From positions 131,957 through 195,956 of the forward strand of contig NZ_FOMT01000005.1 of the NCBI RefSeq assembly GCF_900112695.1: DNA of 64,000 nt. Reading direction: 5' to 3'. Of the stretch, positions 1-7,051 are shown one piece after another (the stretch's first letter is position 1; every line of letters begins with the position of its first letter). Under the pieces are notes generated by a model that did no database searches, was not told the origin of the DNA, and saw only the letters and a list, made by a program, of their open reading frames with translations. Origin of the DNA: Paenibacillus catalpae (GTDB lineage Bacteria > Bacillota > Bacilli > Paenibacillales > Paenibacillaceae). The translations under genes and the position numbers were made by a program.

Positions 1-386
1 CCGGCGATTTGGGTCGTCTTGCCGCCGGGCGCCGCGGCGAAATCAAGAACGGTCTCGCCTGGCTGAGCGTCCAGCAGCTCCGCCGCAGACATGGCCGACG
101 GCTCCTGGATATAATAAAGACCGGCTGTATGATAAGGATGCTTGCCCGGTCTAGCTGCTTCATCGTAATAGTAGCCTGTCTTGCACCAAGGCACGGGCTC
201 CAAATGAAACGGCTGCTCGAGAGCAGCCGCTTGGTTCCCGATCGGTTGTCGACATTTCAAAGGATTAAACCTAAGCCCGTAAACTCGGGCATCGTTGTAA
301 CTGTCAAGAAACCGCTCGGCTTCTTCCCTTCCGAGAAGAGCCTGCATTTGCCGGACATAAGCTTCCGGCAGCTGCACGTTCTTCAA
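1..386 (-). CDS. rsmF: RsmF-type 16S rRNA (cytosine-C5)-methyltransferase, 3' part missing
   Basis: This is the N-terminal 128 residues of a RsmB/NOP (Sun/NOL1) family SAM-dependent rRNA m5C methyltransferase; the gene runs off the left edge. The reading begins MKNVQLPEAYVRQMQALLG, continues through a conserved YIQEPSA block, and reaches SAM motif I (DFAAAPGGKT) near residue 120. The start is a TTG at 386, ten bases after AAGGAG; I see no in-frame ATG nearby with a comparable ribosome binding site. It lies 21 bp downstream of the helicase gene on the same strand, so the two RNA-acting enzymes are probably cotranscribed. RsmF methylates 16S rRNA in related bacteria; the exact target base cannot be deduced from this fragment. 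Confidence 0.85.
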   Translation of the reverse strand, partial: MKNVQLPEAYVRQMQALLGREEAERFLDSYNDARVYGLRFNPLKCRQPIGNQAAALEQPFHLEPVPWCKTGYYYDEAARPGKHPYHTAGLYYIQEPSAMSAAELLDAQPGETVLDFAAAPGGKTTQIA

Positions 387-407
387 TGTACCGCAACTCC
401 TTTATTC

Positions 408-2147
408 TTATCTGTTGCTTCCGCGGCGTCCGCCCGGATTGCCGCCGCGCGATCCGCTGCCGCCGCCGCTGCGTGAACCGCCGTTGCTGCTTCCGTGCGA
501 ACTTCTTCCGCCACGAGGGGCGCTGCTGCCCGAGCTGCGCGAATCTTTGCCGCTGCTTGGACGTCCTTCCCATCTGCCGCCGCTGCTTGATGCTGCCGAG
601 CGGGTATTGCCGCGCGGAGCGCCTTGGCTCTGGGCACGTTCACCGCGACCGCCGCCTGCAGCGCCGCGTGTATTGCCGCGCGAGGCATTACCTTGCGCAC
701 GATCGCCTCTGCCGCTGCGACTAGCGCCGCCGCCGCGTGCATCTCTGCCGCCGCGACCGGCCTCGCGCTCTTCTCCGCCGCCTGCTTCCCACGGATTGCC
801 TTCCGAGCTGCCGCTCACAGCCGCACGTTCCGGCTTGCCGCGACCGCCTGCTTGAGGACGATTGCCGCCGCGCTCATTACGATCGCCGCGGCCGCTTCTG
901 CCGGCTTGTGCCGGCTTGCCATCGCGGCCTCCTCTGCCGCGGCCGCCGCCGCGCTCCGGCTTGCCGCCTTTATCATAGCTCCGGCCTTCGCTTGATGATG
1001 TACGCGGATTGCTGCTCTTTACGATGGTTCCGTCAGCTTCCACGGTACGGCGCTCAAGCGATGCGTTGATGCTGCGCTCGATATGGGCAATTGATCCGCG
1101 GTCATATGGCGATGCTATGGTAATGGCAATACCCCGTTGACCTGCACGGCCTGTCCGGCCAATCCGGTGAATATAGATCTCGGAATCGGTAGGGACATCA
1201 TAGTTGAAGACATGGGTTACGCCTTCTACGTCGAGGCCGCGTGCCGCAACGTCTGTTGCAACGAGGATCTGCAGCTTCGCATCGCGGAAACGCTTCATGA
1301 CCTGCTCGCGTTTGGCTTGCGTCAGATCGCCGTGCAGTTCATCCGATTCGAAGCCAAGGTCCTGAAGGGCTTCATTCAGCTTCTTCGCGCGAACCTTTGT
1401 CCGGCAGAAAATAACGGCCAAATACGGACGCTGGGTTTCGATCAGGGTGATTAACGCCTTCTGACGTCCGCGGTCCGTCGTTTCCACTACAATTTGCTTG
1501 ATATTGTCGAGGGTCACGTTGGCGCTTTGGATTTTAATATCAACAGGCACCTTCATATAGTTCTCGGCAAGGCGTTTAATCTGTTCCGGCATCGTTGCCG
1601 AGAAGAGCATCGTTTGGCGGGCGCGAGGCGTCTGATCCACGATGCTTTGAACTTCGGGCAGGAAGCCCATATGCAGCATTTGATCCGCTTCGTCGAGAAC
1701 CAGCATCTTCAGCTTGCCGAGGCTGATCGTCTCGCGTCTCATATGGTCGATCAAACGGCCTGGTGTTGCGACTACAATATGCGGGGCATTATTGAGCTTT
1801 CGGATTTGCGCATCTACGTCTTGTCCGCCATATGCGGCTAGTACTTTGGCGCCTACGGCTGCAGCAAGCTTCTTCAGCTCGCTTGTGATCTGGATAGCCA
1901 GCTCGCGCGTCGGAGTCAGGATGAGTGCTTGAACCTGCTCTTTATTCACATCAATGCGCTGCAGAATCGGCAGGGTGAAGGCGATGGTTTTACCTGTACC
2001 TGTCTGAGCCTGGGCAATAACGTCTTGTCCGGCCATAAGGACGGGAATCGTTTTCTTTTGTACGGGAGTAGGACTTGTTATGCCGCTCGTCTGGAGAATG
2101 TCCGTTAACTCCGGGATAATGCCCATGGATATAAATTCGTTTGACAT
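408..2147 (-). CDS. DEAD-box RNA helicase with long RGG-rich tail
   Basis: ATP-dependent RNA helicase of 579 residues, probably acting in ribosome assembly or mRNA turnover. The motifs are canonical: TPVQ near residue 27, AQTGTGKT at 47-54, DEAD at 152-155, SAT at 183-185 and HRIGRTGRAG near 327-336. From about residue 375 to the end the protein becomes a low-complexity tail very rich in Arg, Gly and Ser with many RGG/GGR repeats, a form associated with RNA binding. Family members of the CshA/DeaD kind have shorter basic tails, and I cannot assign one paralogue name with certainty. The start ATG at 2147 follows GAGGAAA. The tail-coding DNA is strikingly GC-rich and repetitive. Confidence 0.95.
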   Translation of the reverse strand: MSNEFISMGIIPELTDILQTSGITSPTPVQKKTIPVLMAGQDVIAQAQTGTGKTIAFTLPILQRIDVNKEQVQALILTPTRELAIQITSELKKLAAAVGAKVLAAYGGQDVDAQIRKLNNAPHIVVATPGRLIDHMRRETISLGKLKMLVLDEADQMLHMGFLPEVQSIVDQTPRARQTMLFSATMPEQIKRLAENYMKVPVDIKIQSANVTLDNIKQIVVETTDRGRQKALITLIETQRPYLAVIFCRTKVRAKKLNEALQDLGFESDELHGDLTQAKREQVMKRFRDAKLQILVATDVAARGLDVEGVTHVFNYDVPTDSEIYIHRIGRTGRAGQRGIAITIASPYDRGSIAHIERSINASLERRTVEADGTIVKSSNPRTSSSEGRSYDKGGKPERGGGRGRGGRDGKPAQAGRSGRGDRNERGGNRPQAGGRGKPERAAVSGSSEGNPWEAGGGEEREAGRGGRDARGGGASRSGRGDRAQGNASRGNTRGAAGGGRGERAQSQGAPRGNTRSAASSSGGRWEGRPSSGKDSRSSGSSAPRGGRSSHGSSNGGSRSGGGSGSRGGNPGGRRGSNR

Positions 2148-2288
2148 TTGTGAAATTTCCTCATTTCATCGATCTTGTTTAACGTTTAGTATAACAGTTG
2201 TGCCTTAGAAGTGCATCTTTCACCTACATATGCTATGCTGGGCGTCATAAGCTATTAAGCATACATGCAAACAAAGGAATGATCAACA

Positions 2289-2489
2289 ATGGGTAATGGT
2301 ACGGAGCGTGCCTCGGTTAAGCCCGGGCTGGAAGTCGATATTGTATTGAAGCAGGATCAGCGGACAGGGAAGCTGACGCGTGGGATTGTAAAGGATTTAC
2401 TTACCAATTCACCTACTCACCCGCATGGCATCAAGGTACGTCTGACGGACGGCCAGGTGGGAAGAGTCAAGCATATATATCCTAAGTAA
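2289..2489 (+). CDS. ywbE: YwbE family protein
   Basis: A 66-residue basic protein matching the YwbE family as I know it: a conserved core V-x-P-G-x-x-V-x-I-V-x-K-Q-D-Q-x-T-G-x-L-T-x-G-x-V near residues 10-34 and a terminal G-x-V-G-R-V. The fold is probably a small beta-barrel; the molecular function is unknown. It diverges from the helicase gene and is followed 15 bp later by another small conserved gene, so it probably heads a short operon. An AAAGGAA ribosome binding site precedes the ATG. Confidence 0.85.
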   Translation: MGNGTERASVKPGLEVDIVLKQDQRTGKLTRGIVKDLLTNSPTHPHGIKVRLTDGQVGRVKHIYPK

Positions 2490-2504
2490 GGAGAGAAAAG
2501 CGCG

Positions 2505-2807
2505 ATGGCATTCGGTATTTCCAGGTCTGAAATGAAGGCATGGAAGGAATCGGTCGCCCGAGGAGAAATTGCGTTTCTGACGCATTATTGGGTAGACCCG
2601 CGTTTTCCGGAGATGAAGACGGTGACCAAGGTAGGCTGCTCCGATCTTGGCAAGCTGGCTGAGTGGTGCCGGGATAACGGACTTAATCCGAAATATATCC
2701 ATAGACGGGATGAGTATCCTCATTTTGATCTTCTTGGACCTAAGCAGCGTGAGATTTTGCGCCGGGAGAACATGCATTCACAGCTTGAGAGGTTTCGTCT
2801 TTTATAA
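2505..2807 (+). CDS. Conserved small protein (YneQ-like)
   Basis: A 100-residue soluble protein beginning MAFGISRSEMKAWK, with the conserved-looking stretches GEIAFLTHYWVDPRFP and YPHFDLLG. I recognise it from memory as resembling Bacillus YneQ, a protein of unknown function; this assignment is tentative. GGAGAG lies 11 bases before the ATG. It is tightly spaced between ywbE and the acetyltransferase gene, consistent with a single transcript. No catalytic motif, signal peptide or membrane segment is visible. Confidence 0.75.
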   Translation: MAFGISRSEMKAWKESVARGEIAFLTHYWVDPRFPEMKTVTKVGCSDLGKLAEWCRDNGLNPKYIHRRDEYPHFDLLGPKQREILRRENMHSQLERFRLL

Positions 2808-2827
2808 AGGAAGGAGGGCTGCTCTGC

Positions 2828-3586
2828 ATGCAGCAAGTTCTACATTGGCATCAACAAATAGAAGAGTTAAGTCTCAACGCGTGGCCGTCGCTTCAAACGG
2901 TTGTTTATGACGGCTGGCTGCTCCGGTTCGCGGAAGGTTATACGAAGCGTTCGAATTGCGTGATGCCGCTGTATGAAAGTCATGGGGTCGTAAGCGAGAA
3001 GATTCGTTACTGCGAGGAGCTGTATGCGAAGCGCGGTTTGGATTCGATTTTCAAAATCACGCCATTTGCAAGTCCTGCCCATCTGGATTCCGCGTTAGAC
3101 GAGCTGGGCTACCGGATCGTTGATCCCGTCTATGTGAAGACGGCAGCACTTGCAGATCTTCCAGAGCCTTCGGCACATATCGCATACCAACTCGATGAAC
3201 AGTTGAATGAGCGCTGGCTTGATGAATTTACGCAGATGATGCCGCTTTCCGGCATGCAACGGGAAACAACGATCAAGATGCTGACCGGTTCGCCTCTAAG
3301 GCAGTGCTTTGTAACGATATACGAGGATGGGGCGCCTGCTGCCTGCGGGATTGGAGTTATAGAGCATGGCTATATCGGGTTGTACGATATTGTTACATCC
3401 GAGAGGTTCCGCAATAGAGGGCTAGGCTATCAGATGCTGCTTCATATTTTTCGCTGGGGCGTTCGGAATGGGGCGAATCAGGCTTACTTATTAGTTGTTC
3501 AAGAGAATAAACCGGCTAACCGGTTATATGACAAATTTGGTTTTGAGACGCAATACGAGTATTGGTATCGGGTAAAATCCAGCTAG
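2828..3586 (+). CDS. GNAT family N-acetyltransferase
   Basis: A 252-residue protein whose C-terminal half is a GNAT fold. The acetyl-CoA pyrophosphate loop reads RFRNRGLGYQML near residues 198-209, and the family-typical ending NKPANRLYDKFGFE follows. The N-terminal half (about residues 1-120) is also conserved in this subfamily and probably contributes to substrate recognition. The acceptor substrate is unknown. AAGGAGG lies about ten bases before the ATG, 20 bp after the preceding gene, so it probably shares that operon. Confidence 0.88.
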   Translation: MQQVLHWHQQIEELSLNAWPSLQTVVYDGWLLRFAEGYTKRSNCVMPLYESHGVVSEKIRYCEELYAKRGLDSIFKITPFASPAHLDSALDELGYRIVDPVYVKTAALADLPEPSAHIAYQLDEQLNERWLDEFTQMMPLSGMQRETTIKMLTGSPLRQCFVTIYEDGAPAACGIGVIEHGYIGLYDIVTSERFRNRGLGYQMLLHIFRWGVRNGANQAYLLVVQENKPANRLYDKFGFETQYEYWYRVKSS

Positions 3587-3607
3587 CAGGATGAGTGAAC
3601 GCGCATT

Positions 3608-4264
3608 ATGGCATTATGGGTTGCATTTATACAAGGCTTTTTATTCTCATTATCTTTATGCTTGGATCTGGGTATGGTGAATGTTTCCATTATTAAAACC
3701 GGGGTTGAGCGCGGCTTCAAGCCATCCTTTATGATCGGCTTTGGTTCATGCTTTGGTGATTTGACTTACCTTGCGCTTGCGCTGATCGGGTTTAGCTTTA
3801 TATTGGAAATCACGGTGGTACGGTGGATTCTATGGATTGCGGGTACCGCGGTGCTGCTCTTGTTGGCTTATAAAATGGCAAAGGAGTCGCTTCATCCCAA
3901 GATGATCGACTGGAATGCGAGAGAGGGCAGCGGGGCAGTCAAGCAAAAGAGCAGGCTCGCCGATTTCCTGTTTGGACTCGGAGCGGCCTTGTCGTCACCT
4001 ACGGTTATGCTCTGGTTTGTTGCTTCGGCGGGGCCAATTGTAGCCGAGGTGCATGGCGACAGCCGGTACACGATTGCGGTCTTTATAGCTGGCTTCTTCA
4101 CGGCAGGCTTATTATGGTCGCTTGGCATGGCCTTCCTCAGCGGACGGGCCGGCAAAGCGCTTGGAGCGAAATTCGTGAGAGTGATCTCGCTGCTTTCGGC
4201 ACTTCTGTTTGTTTATTTTGCCATAAGAGTATTCTGGTCAGGGCTGCAGGATGTACTTGGGTAA
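3608..4264 (+). CDS. LysE/RhtB family exporter
   Basis: A 218-residue integral membrane protein with about six hydrophobic segments, starting MALWVAFIQGFLFSLSLCLDLG. Its layout (N-terminal transmembrane helix, Gly-rich loop around residues 35-50, charged loop around residues 92-122, three C-terminal helices) matches the LysE/RhtB amino-acid export family. The substrate cannot be inferred. It closes the ywbE-led gene run and ends at a strong bidirectional terminator. Confidence 0.85.
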   Translation: MALWVAFIQGFLFSLSLCLDLGMVNVSIIKTGVERGFKPSFMIGFGSCFGDLTYLALALIGFSFILEITVVRWILWIAGTAVLLLLAYKMAKESLHPKMIDWNAREGSGAVKQKSRLADFLFGLGAALSSPTVMLWFVASAGPIVAEVHGDSRYTIAVFIAGFFTAGLLWSLGMAFLSGRAGKALGAKFVRVISLLSALLFVYFAIRVFWSGLQDVLG

Positions 4265-4265
4265 A

Positions 4266-4308
4266 AAAAGTCGGCTGCGTTTATCTGAGATAAACGCAGC
4301 CGACTTTT
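4266..4308. terminator. Bidirectional intrinsic terminator
   Basis: A perfect 20-bp inverted repeat (arms 4266-4285 and 4289-4308) with loop TGA. It has A-runs on one side and T-runs on the other, and sits between the convergent LysE-type and lplJ genes, so it can serve both. Confidence 0.92.
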
Positions 4309-4317
4309 CTATTCCGT

Positions 4318-5307
4318 CTACAACATCAAAGAGAGCAGCTGTTCCTTCGTCACAGGGCCGAAGTAAAAATTCACGTCGATCTCATCGAGCAGGCTGCCGA
4401 GCGATTCTGCATCATACCGGGTGCCGATCAGCCTCGAGGTAACCTCGCCGGTTTCCCCTCTGCCAAAGAAGTCTCCGAAGATCGCGGCATCCACGATCTT
4501 TCCTTCTTCGACCTGCAAGCGAACATCGTAAGTACCTGCGCCTTCAATACGTTTCGTTTGACGCATGTTGAAAGCAGGAGAACGGCCGTAATTCCAGTCC
4601 CAGCTGCGGTAACGCTCGTCAGCCAGCTTCCGGACGTTCGCCCAATCTTGCTCGGTCAGCTCATACACCCGTATTTCCGGCTCGCCTTCGAAGATCGAAT
4701 CAAGCAGGTATTGCCTTAACTCCTGAATCGTCATCGGCTCCTTCAGGAACTCGGTAATATTCGCGACACGGCTTCGGATTGATTTAGTCGCTTTCGAGAC
4801 ATACTTCTCTGCATTCACCTTTAGCGCAGAGACGACATTCTCGATCTCCGAATCAAATAGAAGAGTGCCGTGGCTGAACATTTTCCCCTTTGTCGCAAAC
4901 TGGGCGTTGCCGGAAATTTTCCGTTCACCGACCTGAAGGTCGTTGCGTCCCGACAGCTCAGCATCGACGCCAAGCTTGCGCAGCGCACGCACAACCGGCT
5001 CGGTAAATTTCTTGAAGTTGTGGAACGACTTCCCGTCATCTTTCATAATGAAGCTGAAGCTGAGGTTCCCGAGATCATGATAGACCGCTCCGCCTCCCGA
5101 CAGCCTGCGCACAACATGGATGCCGTTCTCTTTCACGTACTCCGCATTAATTTCTTCGACCGTATTCTGATTCTTCCCGATAATGATGGAAGGCTCATTA
5201 ATGTAGAACAACAAATATTCGTCTTCCGGCAGTGACCGTAAAATATATTCCTCCAACGCCAGATTGAGCGTCGGGTCCGTGATATTGTTATTGTCTATAA
5301 ACCGCAT
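4318..5307 (-). CDS. lplJ: Lipoate--protein ligase
   Basis: A 329-residue LplA/LplJ-type enzyme that activates lipoate with ATP and attaches it to E2 subunits and GcvH. Signature sequences are RRLSGGGAVYHDLGNLSFSF near residues 68-87, the lysine-containing GERKISGNAQ block, and a C-terminal accessory domain (RYRSWDWNYGRSPAFN). I place the start at the ATG at 5307 (MRFIDNNN) because AGGAGAG lies six bases upstream; a longer frame opening further upstream would add 22 non-family residues. It is convergent with the LysE-type gene and downstream of nasA on the same strand. Confidence 0.92.
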   Translation of the reverse strand: MRFIDNNNITDPTLNLALEEYILRSLPEDEYLLFYINEPSIIIGKNQNTVEEINAEYVKENGIHVVRRLSGGGAVYHDLGNLSFSFIMKDDGKSFHNFKKFTEPVVRALRKLGVDAELSGRNDLQVGERKISGNAQFATKGKMFSHGTLLFDSEIENVVSALKVNAEKYVSKATKSIRSRVANITEFLKEPMTIQELRQYLLDSIFEGEPEIRVYELTEQDWANVRKLADERYRSWDWNYGRSPAFNMRQTKRIEGAGTYDVRLQVEEGKIVDAAIFGDFFGRGETGEVTSRLIGTRYDAESLGSLLDEIDVNFYFGPVTKEQLLSLML

Positions 5308-5394
5308 GCGTAACTCTCCTCTGCCATATTTCATTTCTCCCCACATTATAACCCTCACGGCAAGATTTTTCATGTGAGAGGAACAAAATAATCG

Positions 5395-6609
5395 CTACAT
5401 GCTGCGCGCTTTGCCTCCGTCACCAATCCAGGTTTTCTTCCAGTCCATTTGGGCAAAGGCCAGCATAACGACGCTGAGCACCGCAATTCCGCATAAAATA
5501 AGGAAGCCCGGAGTGTAGGAGCCGGTCGACTGATACAGATTGCCAAGAATGAGCGGAAGCGCGTACCCGCCGATGCCGCCTGCAGCACCAACGATGCCGG
5601 TCACGAGGCCAATCTCATCGCCGAAACGCTGGGGAACAAGCTGGAACACGGAGCCGTTGCCCGCGCCAAGGCACATCATTCCGACAAATAACATGCAAAT
5701 TACGAGTGTCAGCGGCGGAAGGCTTGAAATAGAGGCGAGCATAACCGCAGCTCCGGTATACAGAATCATCAACACTTTGATGCCGCCAATTTTATCGGAC
5801 AAATAACCGCCTATCGGTCGGAAGAAGCTGCCCGCGATCACGCACAATGTTGTAAAGTCGGCTGCTTTGACAGCGGATAATCCATATTGGGTATTAAAGA
5901 AGATCGTCAGATAGTTGGAGAGGCCAACAAAACCGCCGAAGGTAACGCTGTACATAATGCAGAACAGCCAAGTATCACGCTGCTTTAACACCTTTGCATA
6001 GTGGGAGAACTTTTTTGGAGCCGGTTGGTTCGGGCTGTCTTTCGCAAAGATCGTAAAGACGACGAAGGCAATAGCGATCGGAATGAGTGCAAGACCAAAA
6101 ACGACCTCCCAGCTGCCGTAATGCTGGGCGATGCGGTTCGCGAACAACGTCGAGAAGACGGTGCCGCTGTTGCCTGCTCCCGCAATCCCCATTGCAAGTC
6201 CTTGATATTGTGGCGGATACCAGCGGCTTGCGAGCGGCAATGCAGCGGCAAAGGATGCGCCGGCAACGCCAAGCAAAATGGCGACGATATGAAGATCGCC
6301 AAGGGAATCGACGAATTTCCAGCCCCATATGAGCGGAATCATCGTGAGCAGCATGCCAAGCTGTCCGGTTCTCTTAGGTCCGATATAGTCGGTGAGGAAG
6401 CCAAACACGAGGCGAAGAATGGAACCGCCAAGTATCGGGAGGGCAACAAGGTTCGCTTTTTCAACTGCCGTCATTTCATAATCTCCCATAATAACGACGC
6501 TAAGCGGGCCAATAAGCACCCAGATCATGAAGCTGATATCAAAATACATAAATGCACTAAATAATGAAGGCTTGTGGCCGCTCTTCCAAAAAGACGTAGG
6601 GTTACTCAT
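5395..6609 (-). CDS. nasA: Nitrate/nitrite transporter, MFS (NasA/NarK type)
   Basis: A 404-residue major facilitator permease with twelve predicted helices. The nitrate-porter signatures are clear: GLAMGIAGAGNSGTVFS near residue 140 and GAGNGSVFQLVPQRF near residue 318. It imports nitrate for the reductase encoded divergently. The ATG at 6609 lies eight bases after GGAGGG; a TTG six bases upstream is too close to that site. Transcription appears to begin near 6800, through a leader with ANTAR-type hairpins and a terminator (6703-6797), under a TnrA/GlnR-like box. The B. subtilis nasA protein is of about the same length. Confidence 0.93.
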   Translation of the reverse strand: MSNPTSFWKSGHKPSLFSAFMYFDISFMIWVLIGPLSVVIMGDYEMTAVEKANLVALPILGGSILRLVFGFLTDYIGPKRTGQLGMLLTMIPLIWGWKFVDSLGDLHIVAILLGVAGASFAAALPLASRWYPPQYQGLAMGIAGAGNSGTVFSTLFANRIAQHYGSWEVVFGLALIPIAIAFVVFTIFAKDSPNQPAPKKFSHYAKVLKQRDTWLFCIMYSVTFGGFVGLSNYLTIFFNTQYGLSAVKAADFTTLCVIAGSFFRPIGGYLSDKIGGIKVLMILYTGAAVMLASISSLPPLTLVICMLFVGMMCLGAGNGSVFQLVPQRFGDEIGLVTGIVGAAGGIGGYALPLILGNLYQSTGSYTPGFLILCGIAVLSVVMLAFAQMDWKKTWIGDGGKARSM

Positions 6610-6689
6610 ATCCAATTCCCTCCAATTATTTATTTACCTTATAGCAGACGCGCGTTCCGGGGCGAGAGCCTGCTTTCAGTCATCTCTAG

Positions 6690-6736
6690 AAAAATAAAAA
6701 AAGGTCGCAAGCTGCCCTTGTGGACAGATAGCGGCC
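6690..6736 (-). terminator. Attenuator terminator in the nasA leader
   Basis: Read on the minus strand, GGCCGC at 6736-6731 pairs with GCGACC at 6708-6703 (one G.U pair), with an inner CTG/CAG pairing, followed by a T-rich run at 6702-6690. It lies inside the nasA leader, after the two ANTAR-type hairpins and about 80 bp before the nasA start, so it should block nasA expression unless read through. Confidence 0.82.
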
Positions 6737-6747
6737 TCTTTGCCGAA

Positions 6748-6797
6748 GGCGGTACAACATTGTACCCACCGGATCGTACGGTCACATCATTGTGAAC
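6748..6797 (-). promoter_or_regulatory. ANTAR-type tandem hexaloop RNA element (nasA leader)
   Basis: On the minus strand two hairpins occur in series. Hairpin 1 has stem TCAC/GTGA (6795-6792 with 6785-6782) and loop AATGAT (6791-6786). Hairpin 2 has stem GGTAC/GTACC (6766-6762 with 6755-6751) and loop AATGTT (6761-6756). Both loops are six bases with A1 and G4, the established recognition signature of ANTAR-domain antiterminators, and a terminator follows at once. That an ANTAR protein such as NasR/NasT binds here is inference; none is encoded in this window. Confidence 0.82.
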
Positions 6798-6809
6798 CCA
6801 ATTCGAATT

Positions 6810-6847
6810 ATAGGGGAATTGTCAATTGCATGTCAATAAACTTAACA
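6810..6847 (-). promoter_or_regulatory. nasA promoter with TnrA/GlnR-type box
   Basis: On the minus strand, TTGACA (6836-6831) is separated by 18 bases from a perfect TATAAT (6812-6807), predicting a start near 6800, just before the first leader hairpin. The segment 6831-6847 matches TGTNA-N7-TNACA exactly; one half-site overlaps the -35. This is the consensus of the nitrogen regulators TnrA and GlnR. Overlap with a good -35 suggests repression more than activation, but that is inference. Confidence 0.75.
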
Positions 6848-6894
6848 CCAAATTTCAAAAGTTCCGTAAAATGATTTCAAAACCCGCTTTTTTG

Positions 6895-6934
6895 CGTCAC
6901 TTATATTGACATGTAAACAAACTTCTATTATGCT
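6895..6934 (+). promoter_or_regulatory. moeA-nasBC promoter with TnrA/GlnR-type box
   Basis: TTGACA (6906-6911), 17-base spacer, TATGCT (6929-6934), giving a predicted start near 6941. The segment 6895-6911 reads CGTCA-N7-TGACA, one mismatch from TGTNA-N7-TNACA, and overlaps the -35 in the same geometry as the box at the divergent nasA promoter. Confidence 0.7.
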
Positions 6935-6947
6935 CAAAACAAAAGAT

Positions 6948-6985
6948 CAGCACAACGATGTGCTGTCAACCTTGGCAACGAAGCC
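6948..6985 (+). promoter_or_regulatory. ANTAR-type tandem hexaloop RNA element (moeA leader)
   Basis: Hairpin 1 has stem CAGCAC/GTGCTG (6948-6953 with 6960-6965) and loop AACGAT. Hairpin 2 has a three-base-pair stem GGC/GCC (6974-6976 with 6983-6985) and loop AACGAA (6977-6982). Both loops show A1 and G4. The 3' arm of hairpin 2 is also the first three bases of the terminator that follows, so the two folds exclude each other, as known for ANTAR-regulated leaders. Confidence 0.82.
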
Positions 6986-7017
6986 CGATTCCCTGTTTGA
7001 TAGGGAGCGGGCTTTTT
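6983..7017 (+). terminator. Attenuator terminator in the moeA-nasBC leader
   Basis: GCCCG (6983-6987) pairs with CGGGC (7008-7012), with an inner CCCT/AGGG stem, followed by TTTTT. It lies 35 bp before moeA and overlaps the second ANTAR-type hairpin. Confidence 0.88.
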
Positions 7018-7051
7018 ATGTTCATTTTGAGCGGTGGGGAGGAAGAGCCTG

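Noticed and set aside
9-995. Several plus-strand frames across the helicase tail and rsmF.
   Set aside because: They are Pro/Arg/Ala-rich shadows of the GC-rich RGG-coding DNA on the minus strand.
4870-5235. Plus-strand open frame inside lplJ.
   Set aside because: It is fully antisense to a well-conserved lipoate ligase and has no ribosome binding site.
6941-7051. A molybdenum-cofactor riboswitch before moeA.
   Set aside because: The leader is only about 110 bases and is explained by two small hexaloop hairpins and a terminator; I see no large multi-helix Moco aptamer.
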